Below are positions 46,370 through 57,464 of a stretch of 64,000 nt of DNA, in pieces; the first letter of the stretch is position 1, and every line of letters begins with the position of its first letter. The stretch lies in contig OX485803.1 in the NCBI GenBank assembly GCA_950295325.1, forward strand, positions 69,951,554 through 70,015,553. The letters run 5' to 3'. The stretch is from Polytrichum commune (Eukaryota > Streptophyta > Polytrichopsida > Polytrichales > Polytrichaceae). The position numbers were made by a program, and so were the translations under genes. The notes under the pieces are model-generated. The model searched no databases and had not been told where the DNA came from. It worked only from the letters and a program-made list of their open reading frames with translations.

Positions 46370-49300
46370 TCAATGCATTGTAGTGAGTGTCAATAGATCT
46401 CGAAGGCGTCGGAATTGATCTGGTGTGAGAGCCTTAGTCATGATGTCAGCAATCTGTTGTTGAGTTGGAAGGTATTGAATATCAATTGTGCGAAGGACCA
46501 CCTGTTCACGAAGAAAATGGAATTTGACATCCACATGTTTAGTTCGCGAGTGGAATTCGGGATTGACAGCGAGTCGCATGGCGCTCTGACTGTCCGTGAA
46601 GATTGTGGTAGGTTTGGTTTGGAGGATGCCAATACTGGCAAGAAGCCTGTGCAACCATATAACCTAGGTAGCAACAGCATAACAAGCGATATATTCACTG
46701 TGGGTGGTACTTGTTGCTACACACGGTTGTTTCTTGGATGCCCAAGAAATAGGGTTTCCATCGAAGAAGATGACATACCCAGATCGAGATCTCCTGTCTT
46801 CAATTGCTGCTGCATAGTCGGCATTTGCGTAAGCTGTTAGGGTGAATGAAGCATGACTGCCTCCGAGTGGAAGGCGGAAATCGGAAGTCCCTCGAAGATA
46901 CTTGAGAATTCGCCGAACTGCATTGCAGTTTGCAGTAGATGGGTGATTTTTGAATTGGGCTGCGTTGTTCACTGCATAGGCTATATCTGGCCGAGTGGTA
47001 AGAGCAGCGAATTGGAGACTGCCTATGATTTGGGCAAAAGGAAAATTGGGTTCCAATGATTCATCAAAATTAGTACTGATTGGCCGAAGATGAGCGCCTG
47101 GCTCAGCAGGTGTAGAGACCGCATGACTGTCATTGAATTTGAACTTCTGCAGCATGGATTTGATGTAGAGTTCCTGGTCGATGTATATAATGCGATTAGG
47201 GCGGTCTCTTTGAAGATGAATACCCACGTAGAGTTCACGATCCATTGTGACCTTAGTGATGAAGACGTCTTTCATGAAGGTGAGGACAGAATCCAGTTGA
47301 GCAGGGCAGTTTGAGATCATTAAGCCATCATCGACGAAGAGCATAATGATAAGACGTCGTCCAGCATGGTTAGAAAAGTACACACAGCTATCTGCTGGGG
47401 ATTGTGTGAGTTTGAAAGCTTTGAGAAAAGCATCAAGTCTCTGATTCCACTCCCGATTTGCTTGTCGAAGGCCATAGAGTGCTTTCTTCAAGAAACAGAC
47501 CAAATGTTTCTGTAGGAGGTCAACGTAGCCAGGTACCTGGTGCATGTATAATTCAGTGTGAAGTAGAGCATTGAGGAAGGCGGTAGTAATGTCAAATTGA
47601 CGTAGTTCCATCTGAGTGGTTGCTGCCACTGCGAGTGCTAGACGAATACTTTCATACTTCACTGTGGGGGAAAAGGTTTCGTGAAAATCTGTTCCAGGAG
47701 TTTGACTGTAACCTTTAGCCACAAGTCTGGCTTTGAAACGGTCTAAACTACCATCAGGCTTTGTCTTGTATGCATACACCCATTTGCATTTGATAGGTTG
47801 TCGCCCTGGAGGGAGGGGGCGAAGTTCCCATGTGTCGTTTGCAATCAGAGCATCAAACTCTGCATCCATTGCTGCTTTCCACTCCTTAGCATGAAGAGAA
47901 TTGATAGCTTCTTCGTATGTTTTTGGTACAGGGAGTAATGTACCTGCCATTGCTGTGAAGCTGTAGTGCCAATCTCCATATCTATTTGGTGGATTGATAG
48001 GTCTAGGACCAAGAGTGTCAGACTGAGTAGTGGAATTTTCAGGTATAGGGGGAACTGATTGTGGAGAAGTATCAGAGTGAGAATCTGTTGAATCTGTAGA
48101 ATGTTGATTTGTAGGAGAATCAGCATTTGGTAGAATGACAGGATGAATGGGAATTTCCACAATAAGCTGTGGATCTGATTGTGCTGTTGAATTAGTGGAT
48201 GGTGAGGTAGAAGAAGTAGAGGTAGTATTTGGAAGAGTAATATTTGGTGAAGCTGAAGAAGCAGAAGATGAAGGGGGAGGGATATTTGGAAGATGAGGAG
48301 GAGAATGAATGTTAGGAATGAGAACCTGAGAAGGAGAAGAAGTAGTGAGAGGAGGAACTGTGGAAGATTTCAGGATCTGTAAGAATGCTTTTTCATCAAA
48401 CACTAAGTCCCTGGTGGTAACGACTTGTTGCTTTGTCGAATCCCACACTCTATATCCCTTACTCTCTTCGGAATAGCCAAGAAAGATTCCACGATGACTC
48501 TTGGCATCGAGTTTCTTTCGGAGTGGAGCAGGGATGTAGACATATACTAGACAGCCGAAGGGTCGAAGATGGGATAAAGACGGCTTAATACCTGTGTAGA
48601 GCTCGAATGGCGTATGCTGTCCATGAACCCTTGAGCAAGTTCGATTAAGGGTTTAAACAATGTAGACAACCGCTTCTGCCCAGAAAGCCATCGAAAGTTG
48701 AGAATGATATAAAGAGCTTCGGACCCCTTCCATAATTGTTCAATTAGCTCTTTCAACAACAACATTCTGTTCAGGTGTATAGCTGGTGGTAAGTTCTCTG
48801 CGGATGTTCTGTTCGGAGAGATAATTCAAGAATGCGATGCTGCTGAACTCACCGCCACGATCGGTCCGGAGTGTTTGAATTGTCCGACCTGTGTCGCGCA
48901 ATATAGTTTTGAACACCTGTTGAAAGTAGGTTAAAGCTTCAGATTTCCGAGTAATGCAGAAAACGAATCTGTAGCCCGTAGAATCATCCTGATAGAGGAC
49001 AAAGTAGAGATCCACCTTTAGAGGGTGTACTCATGGGACCACAGATGTTGCCATGTATGAGATCTCCAGGGTGAGAAGCATAGGTGCGAAAATGAGTTTC
49101 CGGGAAAGATTGTCTCTTCATCTTTCCAAATTGGCAGGCAGGGCATAATTCTGATGGTGCTTGAGTTGTCAGGTGAAGACCTGTGACAGCACCATTGGTA
49201 GCCATTTTCTTGATCATATCAAAATGGAGATGCCCAAGACGATGATGCCAGAGTTGAAGGGTCTGATATTCTTCCTTAACCGGTATGTTGCCATACGCTG

Positions 49301-50873
49301 CAGTGTAAAGACCTTGGACCGGTGGCAGAATGACAGTGAAATCAAGAATGTACATATCTTGAATAAGACGGCCAGTAAAGAGGACTTCATTGTTCTTGAC
49401 AAAATGACAGTGGGTTTGTGTGCCAATGAAGTGTATGGAATGTTTAGTGGCCATGAGAGTAGTGGAAAAAAGATTGCACTGAAGACCAGGAACGTATAAG
49501 ACGTTTTCAAGAAGGATAATTTCAGCCTTATGGGGTAGTTGAACAAGTAGTTTGATAGTGCCTGTTCCAGCCACATAGCATTGATGGCCAGCTATGGCAG
49601 TGATAGGCCATGAGGTTTCAGAGGGAAGTGGTGTATAGGAGGAAAACCACTGGAAATTGTGAGACATGTGTTTGTTAGCACCGCTATCTGCTATCCAAGA
49701 ATTTTGAATATCCAAAGATGAAATATTAGAAGTCATGTAAGCTTTGGTAAGAGCATCAGGTGTAGAAGAGGATTCAGAAGAGAGTTGAGAGAATTCGGGA
49801 TCTGTGAAGTGAACATCAGAGGGAGGATCTTCAAGATCCAAAGCAGAAAGATGAGATGAGAAGTGTGTGAAATCATCAGGAGAAGATATTTGAGGCATGG
49901 GAAAGGCCTCTGCAAGACTTGCTCTAGTTGGACGATTTTGGTCTCTTTCTGGACATTCTTGCCACCAATGTCCGATGCGACCACAACAATTGCATCGAGT
50001 TCGGGACTTGAGATTTCGAAGTTCCAGAGCACGATTGGAAGTGTGTGTGGAACCTGAAGAGGGAAAATATGGAGTCTGACGATCCCCGTAAGATGTGCGG
50101 GGAACTAAGTTTTGTGGTCGAGAGATATGCTGAGGGCCGGTGGATTGATAACCACGACCAGGAGTGCGTGAATGAACAGATGAGTTAGAGCTCCCACTGT
50201 TTGAGAGGCGCATGTGAGGAGCAGAGATGTTGGGATGTGCAGAGTAGGACCTGTTAGAGTAATAAGCCTTTGTGTCAGGAGTGACATGTGCTGTAATACG
50301 GTGTTTCAATCTAGCTTCCTCTTTGTAGAGGCGTTGTTGTAAATTTGGAAAAGTACGATCCTCTTCAGGGGTACTGTCCCAAGCAGTAAGGAAAGAATCA
50401 AAGCCCTCAGGTAAGGTGCTTGTTAATTTGGAGATTAGAGAATCCTCAGTGAATGTCTCATCGCCAATGTCGACGAGTTCACTGAGTATCAGCTGAAGTT
50501 CCCCGATATAGTCAGCAAGGGACTGTTCGGGTTGAATTTTTGCGTTAAAGAAACGCCGCTGGAGTTCGTGCACATCAGCACTGGACTTGTGCTCATAAAT
50601 GGAGAGAAGAGTGGTCCAAATCTCATGAGAGGTGGTACATTGTAGAAGCGGTGTTAGAACACGACGTTCTACAGAATTGCAAAGAAGAGTGAAAGCTGAG
50701 TACTCTCGAGCTTGCCAATCTTCTTTGTCAATGGCATCTTCAAGAGTTTCAGTACCATTGACAATGGTATGAATCTTCTTGTATTGTAGTAATGACCGCA
50801 TTTGCCATTTCCAGATGTGAAATTCATCACCATTGAACCTAGCAATACCGCTAAGTTCTTTGTCAAGGGACAT
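46370..50873 (-). pseudogene. copia gag-pol polyprotein
   Basis: From ATG 50873 (MSLDKELSGIARFNGDEFHI) the order is: Gag with UBN2-type text, a CCHC knuckle (CNCCGRIGHWWQEC), protease (WIADSGANKHM), integrase HHCC (LWHHRLGHLHFDMIKK, CPACQFGK), a frameshift near 49000, integrase core (TDRGGEFSS, TPEQNVVVERAN), a TGA near 48741 and TAA near 48655, reverse transcriptase (KCKWVYAYKTKPDGSLDRFK, ALYGLRQANREWNQRLDAF, FVDDGLMI in place of YVDD), and RNase H (ADYAAAIEDRRSRSGYVIF, TAG at 46661-46663, DSQSAMRLAVN, TKHVDVKFHFLRE). It cannot make an active polyprotein, although its RNA could still be mobilised by related elements. Confidence 0.9.
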
Positions 50874-51120
50874 TTTGAAGAAATCAAGATTCCAAGAAGA
50901 TCAAGAAAATCAAGAAAAAGGTGTCAGCAAGAAACGTTGAAGTTATTAAGAATGGTGGCAGAGCGAGAATAGCAAGAATAAAGATGATCAGTAAGAAGAA
51001 GTTAGCGAAAGTGAATAGCAAGTTTTTCGACCATATGAGCAATATGACGAGATGAGCGGTGTCAGACAGACAGAGTGAACTGTAGTGGCAGAGGAAATTG
51101 CACGAGAAAGGCCCATAACC

Positions 51121-51370
51121 TTTTGTAAACGAAACACACAGACTACACAACCCATAGACAACTCACTGTCAATCTACTCACAGTAACAGTGTATACAAAG
51201 TGCATGTATTGCAGGAAAGAAAGGGCACATTACAGAGCTACAACGCTACAATATATAGTCTATCATTCTACTTGTTTAGTGACTGTCAATGTACTAATGT
51301 TTTCTAGAAGCTTCTACCATTAACTAATCGCTGTATACTAATTCTAGACTAATAACTAACTAATCCAAAA
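51121..51370 (-). repeat. copia 5' LTR (right in the window)
   Basis: 250 bp; it carries the promoter for leftward transcription and is followed on the minus strand by the primer-binding site at 51110-51120. Confidence 0.9.
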
Positions 51371-51787
51371 CTGTCTGCTTAGGAACTACTAGTGGCTACA
51401 TATACAAGTCCTGATGTTGAGGCTGCATCCTTGTAGGACTAAAAATTCTAAGGTTTTTTTATTAACTGTTCTTCGAAGTGAATCAAATACCTTTGGTCTG
51501 GAAGGTTACCCCTGCTTTAGAACATTGTTTCCAGGTAGTTCGTTACTTTTCTAATTCAGACAGAAAATGGTCTCAATAGATTCCTCTCAATGAGAGCCTC
51601 TTTCCAAGCATGTTGCTTCCTCTTTGTGAAATGACAAATCATCATTCATTAGAAGCATTAGAAGCATCACAAGCATTCAACAGAAATAGGGGATAGTTGT
51701 CACCTCAGAAACTTATTCTTTCAGCATGTTACGTCTGCTCTACGCAATTGGCATCTTAATACCACATCACTCACTAACCGAATTTAT

Positions 51788-52391
51788 TTGAATGTGGAAC
51801 AGGAGGTGGATTCAACCATGGAATTCATATCGTCAATGCAAGCAGCTGGATCAAGTGATCAGGCCCTGGCGATCATTTCGGCCATGGTGCTTGCCATCAC
51901 GTTTCCTGGAGGAAGCTATCGTGAGCAATCACAAGATATCATGGCGACTAAGAGATTCACTTCGGAGATCATCCTCTGCATTTTCCTGCCCATTGATAAG
52001 TCTGTTCATGGGTGTGATGGTCATAATCAGGTCGCAGTCCATTGTAAGTCCATTGTTTACAAACATTGCCGTGTATAATGATACTTCGGGCCAAGGTAAC
52101 GATTTCAACAACAACAATATTATGAATGACCAGAATCCGGGGTTTCTACGGGAGGAAATCATGCTACGGAAGTGGTATGTCTTAGTGAGTTCTCTGCTGA
52201 TCCTCGTCTCCACAGTCCTTCTGGTCATCGGAGAAGTGTTGGATCTCGTGGCCATCTCCTGCGGGCGACCCGACTCGTTAGATGAACTTTGGTTTGTCCT
52301 TATCACGTATCCTATCTACACTGTTCTGGGTGTTGCTTTCCTCTTATGGATCACCAGATGCACAGCAAAGAAGAAGCCTGCAAGTGTTTGA
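51788..52391 (+). pseudogene. PGG-like membrane protein, frameshifted or spliced
   Basis: One frame reads SSDQALAIISAMVLAITFPG followed by GSYREQS, which fits the PGG domain of plant ankyrin/ACD6-type membrane proteins (variable helix, then a PGG turn). Around 51960-52000 the frame changes, and the second frame supplies further membrane helices (SLFMGVMVIIRSQ, WYVLVSSLLILVSTVLLVIG, WFVLITYPIYTVLGVAFLLW) and a basic tail (CTAKKKPASV) with stop at 52389-52391. No GT-AG pair obvious to me explains the change, so it may be a frameshifted pseudogene. Ankyrin repeats, if any, would lie upstream, possibly across the copia insertion. Confidence 0.4.
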
Positions 52392-52722
52392 GCAAATTGG
52401 ACCATGCCATATTGCAGGGACAATTGGGTAGCTTTCCTTCTTTCCTATGAAGACAACGGAAAACACAAACTTAAATTTCACAGCGATGCATGTTGAAACT
52501 AGAAGTCCAATGGGACCATTATGTTTTACAGTACCATGCCGCCCAATTAAGTCCTACCAATGTAAGGATTTACTCCAAATCTTTTTTGATAGTAATTGCT
52601 TTGTGCGCTGTACATGTCCATTTTGCGCGAATCCTGCATGCAGGTTCTCATAAGCAACAACTACGAATACCACACTGAGCTGGAATTACAAATGGAAATA
52701 TTTGTACTGATTGGAGATGTAA

Positions 52723-53523
52723 TTACAAATGGAGAAATTCGTACTGATTGGAAGGGATGTTAACTGTGCTCACATACTTGCAGAAAATGGAGATGGGCTC
52801 AATTTCCTGTCTATGTAATTGCATCTTGACCATCAGATATCTGCAAAGCCGACGCATGAGCTGAATATGTTGATCCACAATGGCAACACACCTTTCCCCA
52901 ACCCATCCCCCAAGGTCGCAGTGCAATAGAGTATTGTTACTGCAGACTTCAGTCTGATACTCGTTCAACCCGAACTCAACCCCGGGAAGGTCTCCGGTAA
53001 CCTCCCACTGTGATGTGAGAGAGTCGAAGACTTCAGTTTTCCTGGAGAGATTGACCTGATATCCTTCATTCCTCAATCCCGCACTGCCGGCAACGATAAC
53101 TCAGTAGGAAGTCCCCCTGGTATCGACCAACACGTGCAAGAGCACCGGGTTTCGTGGGAAAGTGAGAGGTGGCAAAACCCTTGCATGTCGTGTCATAGGG
53201 TTACAAACGACCAGCACTTCATTTTGGGGAGATTTGGAGACACTGGATACGAAAAGAAGCCCGCCCCCTGCAGAGACGAGCAAAAGTGGATCTGGATGTG
53301 GAAGGAACCCCACAAGAGTCGGCAATGGCGTCCATTTCCTCAGAATTGTATCAAACCCTGACCATTGAAGAGTCTGAAGACCTCCGTCTTCACGATGCAA
53401 ATACAACGAAGTTAAGGAGCATTGACACGTGGAACTCTCCGTCAGCTTCTTCATTCCTTTTGACATCACTTTCAGTCGGAATATCTCCTCAGGCTCGAGC
53501 TTCCTGAAAAAATGAGGGTTCAT
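52723..53523 (-). pseudogene. F-box/kelch-like protein remnant
   Basis: The minus strand reads FFRKLEPEEIFRLKVMSKGM (like the second half of an F-box), then WTPLPTLVGFLPHPDPLLLV, GLLFVSSVSKSPQNEVLVVC, RVLPPLTFPRNPVLLHVLVD, a TGA at about 53101, VIVAGSAGLRNEG and TEVFDSLTSQWEVTGDLPG. The last two blocks are kelch-type (VIVAGS...VFDS-T-W). The family targets proteins to SCF ubiquitin ligases. The N-terminal half of the F-box is missing or in another exon, and the TGA breaks the frame. Confidence 0.55.
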
Positions 53524-53526
53524 ACT

Positions 53527-53874
53527 TTATTGTTTGAACATGCCATACAAAGTCATTTGCAGTGAATGCATGAAATTTTTACACTTGACATTCAATGTCA
53601 GTTTGTTGACGTTTTGTTGAAACTTCTCAAACGATCGTCGTAGTTCATCATACATCTGTCCAACTTCTGTTTGAACACCGGAGCAAAGCAATTGGTCGTC
53701 GATGTTAAGGACAATGTTGTGTAGAGCTTCAAAGCCTTTGAAGTCGGTGGCATTTTCAGATTCAACAAATGTTTCGATAGGCTGGATTTTGGTCAAGCAG
53801 GTTGCCTCACGTTTCATCCGTTTGCAATTCATCGAATCAAAAGGTCTAAAAAGCGATATGAGTAAAGTACGCAC
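53527..53874 (-). CDS. Unrecognised helical ORF, possible exon
   Basis: 115 residues (FVESENATDFKGFEALHNIV, YDELRRSFEKFQQNVNKLTL), helical in character and open to the stop. It lies directly upstream of the F-box/kelch-like remnant on the same strand. It could be an exon of a neighbouring gene or a short independent gene. No domain recognised. An inverted pair AAGTACGCAC/GTGCGTACTT flanks its upstream side (53868-53931). Confidence 0.3.
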   Translation of the reverse strand: MRTLLISLFRPFDSMNCKRMKREATCLTKIQPIETFVESENATDFKGFEALHNIVLNIDDQLLCSGVQTEVGQMYDELRRSFEKFQQNVNKLTLNVKCKNFMHSLQMTLYGMFKQ

Positions 53875-54772
53875 CTACCAACTAAGTGCGCACCAACGGC
53901 TCTGGTTCAAAGTGCGTACTTAAGCGGGAGATTACTGTAATATTCGGTCTCGGGACATGGACTTTGCGTGGGTGAAGAGGTTGTGCACAGTGCGAAACGG
54001 TTGTTTGCTACATAAGGGACAAACAGTGTTACTGCTGGGTGCAACGACATGGTTTGCCCAATTTGGATACTCGTTAAACCGTTTAACGAACCTTCTCCAA
54101 CTTCTGCTATGGTTGTTCCTTGTCTGGCTCCTGTGGGGAGGAAGTTTCCACTAGATTGTCCTCTTGTATCCGAAAATTCCATGTCTTCTTTGAAGCCGAC
54201 TCGATCACCAGACAACGTTGCTCGTGAGCATGAAGAAACACAAGCCTACGATAGAAACTGTGCAGATATATTCCAAATGAACAATGGTTCATTATATACA
54301 AGTGAGCCCGGCCATGAGCTTGACTAACCTACCTAGAAGACTGTTCCTAATTAAATGTCCACTTAGGGTGAGCGGCTAACACTAATGATCTTACTAGATT
54401 CTCCTGTGACTATTGACTGTTAGAAACAGTGAAGACCGTGCCACGTATACTGAGATTTCTACAGAGCAAGCCCAGGCTCTGCTTTGGGAAGCATGGGAAA
54501 TTTCGGGAAGATTTTCATAGGACGTGTTTGCGAGGGGTACACTATGATTGGAAGAGCGTTTGGTTCTGCTCCACCGGAACTGGTAGCTCCCAGCCTTAAA
54601 TATTGACGACAGCATGCGCTGAGTCACCGTAATCTACCTTGTCTCATGAAATGGCGTCCATCTGAGCTTCTTCGGCTGTATCGTTTGGCTCGTGCATCAA
54701 TTTGTCGGGGTCGGGATCGCTGGTTGGTGCTACGCCTTCGTGTGCTTGTATGTCTACAATTTATTCTTCTTT

Positions 54773-55195
54773 CTATGGGATTTTGGCATAGGATACGCGC
54801 GGTGTGCTAGGCGGTGGCGAGGGTTGAGGATAGTGAATTATTGTTTGCGCGTTGAGCTGCCACGTAAGGTGTTGATTCTCCTCCAGTGCTTTCTGCAACA
54901 AACTTGCCCGCTGCTGCTCCTGCTGCTCAGCGAAGGATACTTGCTCTGCTTTAAATGACAGCGACACCTTTGCGTCCTCTAATTGTCTGCGTAGGTTGGC
55001 ACATTCCCGTTTAATAAACGCTTTTCGAAGCTGTTGAATTTCGTCTACTTGCTCCATTAACTGCTGCTTATGATGAACCTTCTCCAATTCGTGGATACGT
55101 GCTTCTCTCTTGGTACAGAGTAAGTATTGTTGGGTAAGGGTATCCTGTATTACCCAAGGAAATGTGGTGACTTCGCCTAGAGTTCGTGTTACCAT
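54773..55195 (-). CDS. Coiled-coil protein, probable first exon
   Basis: From ATG 55195 the frame runs 140 residues: a short start (MVTRTLGEVTTFPWVIQDTL), then a long heptad-rich coiled coil (KREARIHELEKVHHKQQLME ... ANLRRQLEDAKVSLSFKAEQ ... LLQKALEENQHLTWQL) and a Pro-rich end (PQPSPPPSTPRVSYAKIP). The codon-rich, unbroken frame with a strong predicted structure supports a real gene. It may continue by splicing toward 54.1-54.2 kb, where another minus-strand frame (53907-54215) is open. Function unknown. Confidence 0.45.
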   Translation of the reverse strand: MVTRTLGEVTTFPWVIQDTLTQQYLLCTKREARIHELEKVHHKQQLMEQVDEIQQLRKAFIKRECANLRRQLEDAKVSLSFKAEQVSFAEQQEQQRASLLQKALEENQHLTWQLNAQTIIHYPQPSPPPSTPRVSYAKIP

Positions 55196-55254
55196 TGAAA
55201 CCTTACAACTGAGTTCAATTCTCCCTCAGCTACCAGCCAACCAAAGAAGAGTGT

Positions 55255-55840
55255 CTGAATCGATCCTCACTAACTGACAAGCTGATAAGCTGACAACGCT
55301 CAATGTTATCATCCGAACCTGAAAACAAAAGTTAACCCTAGTGTCAGCGTCTGAGTTCGACCCTGGAGATTAAGAGTGGCAGAGATAGATTTGGTGTCAG
55401 GTTGACATTAGGTTATAATTTCGGTGTGAGGAATTAGAGAGGTAATTTAGTTAGTATTCGGAGGTGACCGGGGATCCAGAAGGTTGTTGGTCAGATTCTA
55501 AAACTCTAATTCTCCTTCCAGTCATTCAATGCAGAGTGTCATCACAAGCTGACAGTCAGTCCACTGTGCAGTGTCAAGTTCAACTGATCGCAAGTGTTAT
55601 GATCTGAAGCTCATGAGAAAGTTTAATCTTATTGCCAGAGTTTGAGTTCATGCGGGGTTGTGTCGGCCTGGAGAGTAAGAGTGGCAGAGATGGACTCCGT
55701 GTCAAGTTGGCAAATTCATTTTCATTTTCATTTTCATTTTTATTTGGTTTCTTCTGGGTGTGGAAAGAAAGGTCGGTGAATTAAGTAGGGATTTTAGATA
55801 GTTTTCCGAGGTGACTGGCAGAGAGCAGGAAGTTGTTGAA
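55255..55840 (+). repeat. Duplicated upstream region of the DREB gene
   Basis: Two diverged copies (about 55255-55495 and 55565-55840) share, in order, GTGTCA...GAGTTC, CTGGAGA(T/G)TAAGAGTGGCAGAGAT, GTGTCA(G/A)GTTG, GGTGAATTA-like text and GAGGTGAC(C/T)GG(G/C)...AGGA(A)GTTGTTG. Copy 2 contains a TTTTCA microsatellite near 55710-55740. Promoter elements of the DREB gene were probably duplicated with it. Confidence 0.6.
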
Positions 55841-55863
55841 CGTTAGTATTGTGGGACGCTGCG

Positions 55864-56678
55864 ATGCTCGGAATGGTGGAGAAGGCAAGTTCTCCCCCAC
55901 TAAATGTGAAGAGAGGAGGGAATTTGCTGAGCTGCTCCTCCGCCATCCTCAAAAAACCGTCGTCAACAAGTCCATGGATCAAGCAGCAAAGAGGCAAGCT
56001 GCCCCTGGCACCCCTGACACCAAAGATCTACAAGGGGGTGCGCATGCGGACGTGGGAGAAATGGGTGTCAGAGATTCGGGAGCCCAACAAGCGAACCCGC
56101 ATTTGGTTAGGATCCTTTTCCACCGCCGAGATGGCAGCACGAGCCTACGACGACGCAGCGGTGGTCTGCTTGCGTGGAGCGTCCGCTTCAGGATTGAGTT
56201 TTCCAGATTCGCCTCCAACGCCACCTCCTGACCTAGACTCGCGGTGCATAACGCCCCGAGATGTGCAAGCAGTCGCCGCTGCAGCAGCCGCATCGTGCGC
56301 AGTCACCACCTCCGCAGATCAGCCTATCCATGACTCGACCAATTCGAACAGCGAAGGCAGCAGCTCCAACGCTGGTATTAATTCAGATGAAGAAGAAATA
56401 ATGCTGGAAGACGCAATGCCACCAGCGCCGGTGCAGAGCCTAGTGACTGTCAACGATGGAGCTATAGATTGGCCGAGGACCGAGTTCGAGGATTCGGAGC
56501 CACCTGATGCATCAATATTCCAGAGCTATTGTTGCAACAACCAAAGGTGAGAGACATGGTGGACCCTCTAATTTACAATGACAAGCTGCTGCAGGGGCAA
56601 CCTACAGTTGATGTTAACTCACCACTAATTGATCACGAGATGGACGGCACAATGATACTCAACGAGCCATACTTATAG
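55864..56678 (+). CDS. AP2/ERF transcription factor, DREB type
   Basis: ATG 55864 is the first ATG in the frame (the frame is open a little further upstream). The AP2 domain is about residues 56-115: [50 protein letters not shown]. Val14 and Glu19 of the domain mark the DREB subgroup, which binds DRE/CRT sites in stress promoters. WEKW replaces the usual WGKW. An Ala run and an acidic region follow ([14 protein letters not shown]). The frame stops at 56548-56550, but the +2 frame continues from about 56515 as [20 protein letters not shown]...ILNEPYL to TAG 56676-56678, which looks like the expected acidic DREB C-terminus. So either a one-base frameshift has shortened the protein by about 45 residues or a small intron is used. 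No introns are expected in this family. Confidence 0.85.
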
Positions 56679-56736
56679 TCCTTCCATTGAGGTCATGATG
56701 CTTCGGAGAGTCACTGCTCCCCAGTGTTTCCAAGTC

Positions 56737-57464
56737 CAACCGGTTACAGGTTGTGATCTTTCAAGTTTTCTTTATGACTTTGAGGTACATTCCACAAGAT
56801 TCCTCTAAAATGATGGGTAATTTTCATGAAGTCTTGAACATCAACCGGTTACAGGTTGTAATCTTTCGGCTTTTCTTCATGAATTTGAGGTACATTTCAC
56901 ACATTCCTCTAAAATGGTGGATAATTTGCCTGAAGTCTTGACCATCAACCTGTTACAGGTTGTGATCTTTCGGTTTTTCTTTGTGAATTCGAGGTACATC
57001 TCACAGATTCCTCCAAAATGATGTCAAATATCCTTGAAGTCTTGAACATCAACTGGGTACAGGTTGTGATCTTTCGGTTTTTGTTTTATGTATTTGAGGT
57101 ACATTTCACAAATTCCTTTAAAATGATAAGTAATTATCCTGAAGTCTTGAAACATCAACAGGTTGTAATCTTTCGGTTATTCTTTGCGAATTCGAGGTAC
57201 ATTTCACAGATTCCTCTATTATGATGGGTAAATGTGCTGAAGTCTTGAACATCAACCGGTTACAGGTTGTGATCTTTTGGTTTTTCTTTGCGAATTCGAG
57301 GTACATTTCACAGATTCCTCTATTATGATGGGTAAATATGCTGAAGTCTTGAACATCAACCAGTTACAGGTTGTGATCTTTCGGTTTTTCTTCATGAATT
57401 TGAGCTATATTTCACAGATTCCTCTAAAATGGTTGGTAATATGCTTGAAGTCTTGAACATCAAC
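56737..57464 (+). repeat. Seven-copy satellite, unit about 104 bp
   Basis: Each unit contains CAACCGGTTACAGGTTGTGA, TCTTTCGGTTTTTCTT, GAGGTACATTTCACAGATTC, CTCTAAAATGATGGGTAA and GAAGTCTTGAACAT. Units differ by roughly 5-15 percent. A lone diverged monomer lies at 58981-59112. The array begins about 60 bases after the DREB C-terminal frame. Confidence 0.9.

Larger units (their letters stand above)
46065..51375 (-). mobile_element. Ty1/copia LTR retrotransposon, complete but mutated
   Basis: LTRs at 46070-46315 (246 bp) and 51121-51370 (250 bp) differ by about two substitutions and one 4-bp indel. The 5-bp repeat CTGTC flanks the element (46065-46069 and 51371-51375). With that duplication the LTR ends are TTTTG...CAAAA rather than TG...CA. 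Transcription is leftward. Next to the right LTR the minus strand reads GGTTATGGGCC (51110-51120), which is complementary to the anticodon region of initiator tRNA-Met, the half-tRNA primer type of Drosophila copia. The gag-pol frame fills the interior. The copy is young by its LTRs but carries several stops. Confidence 0.9.
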
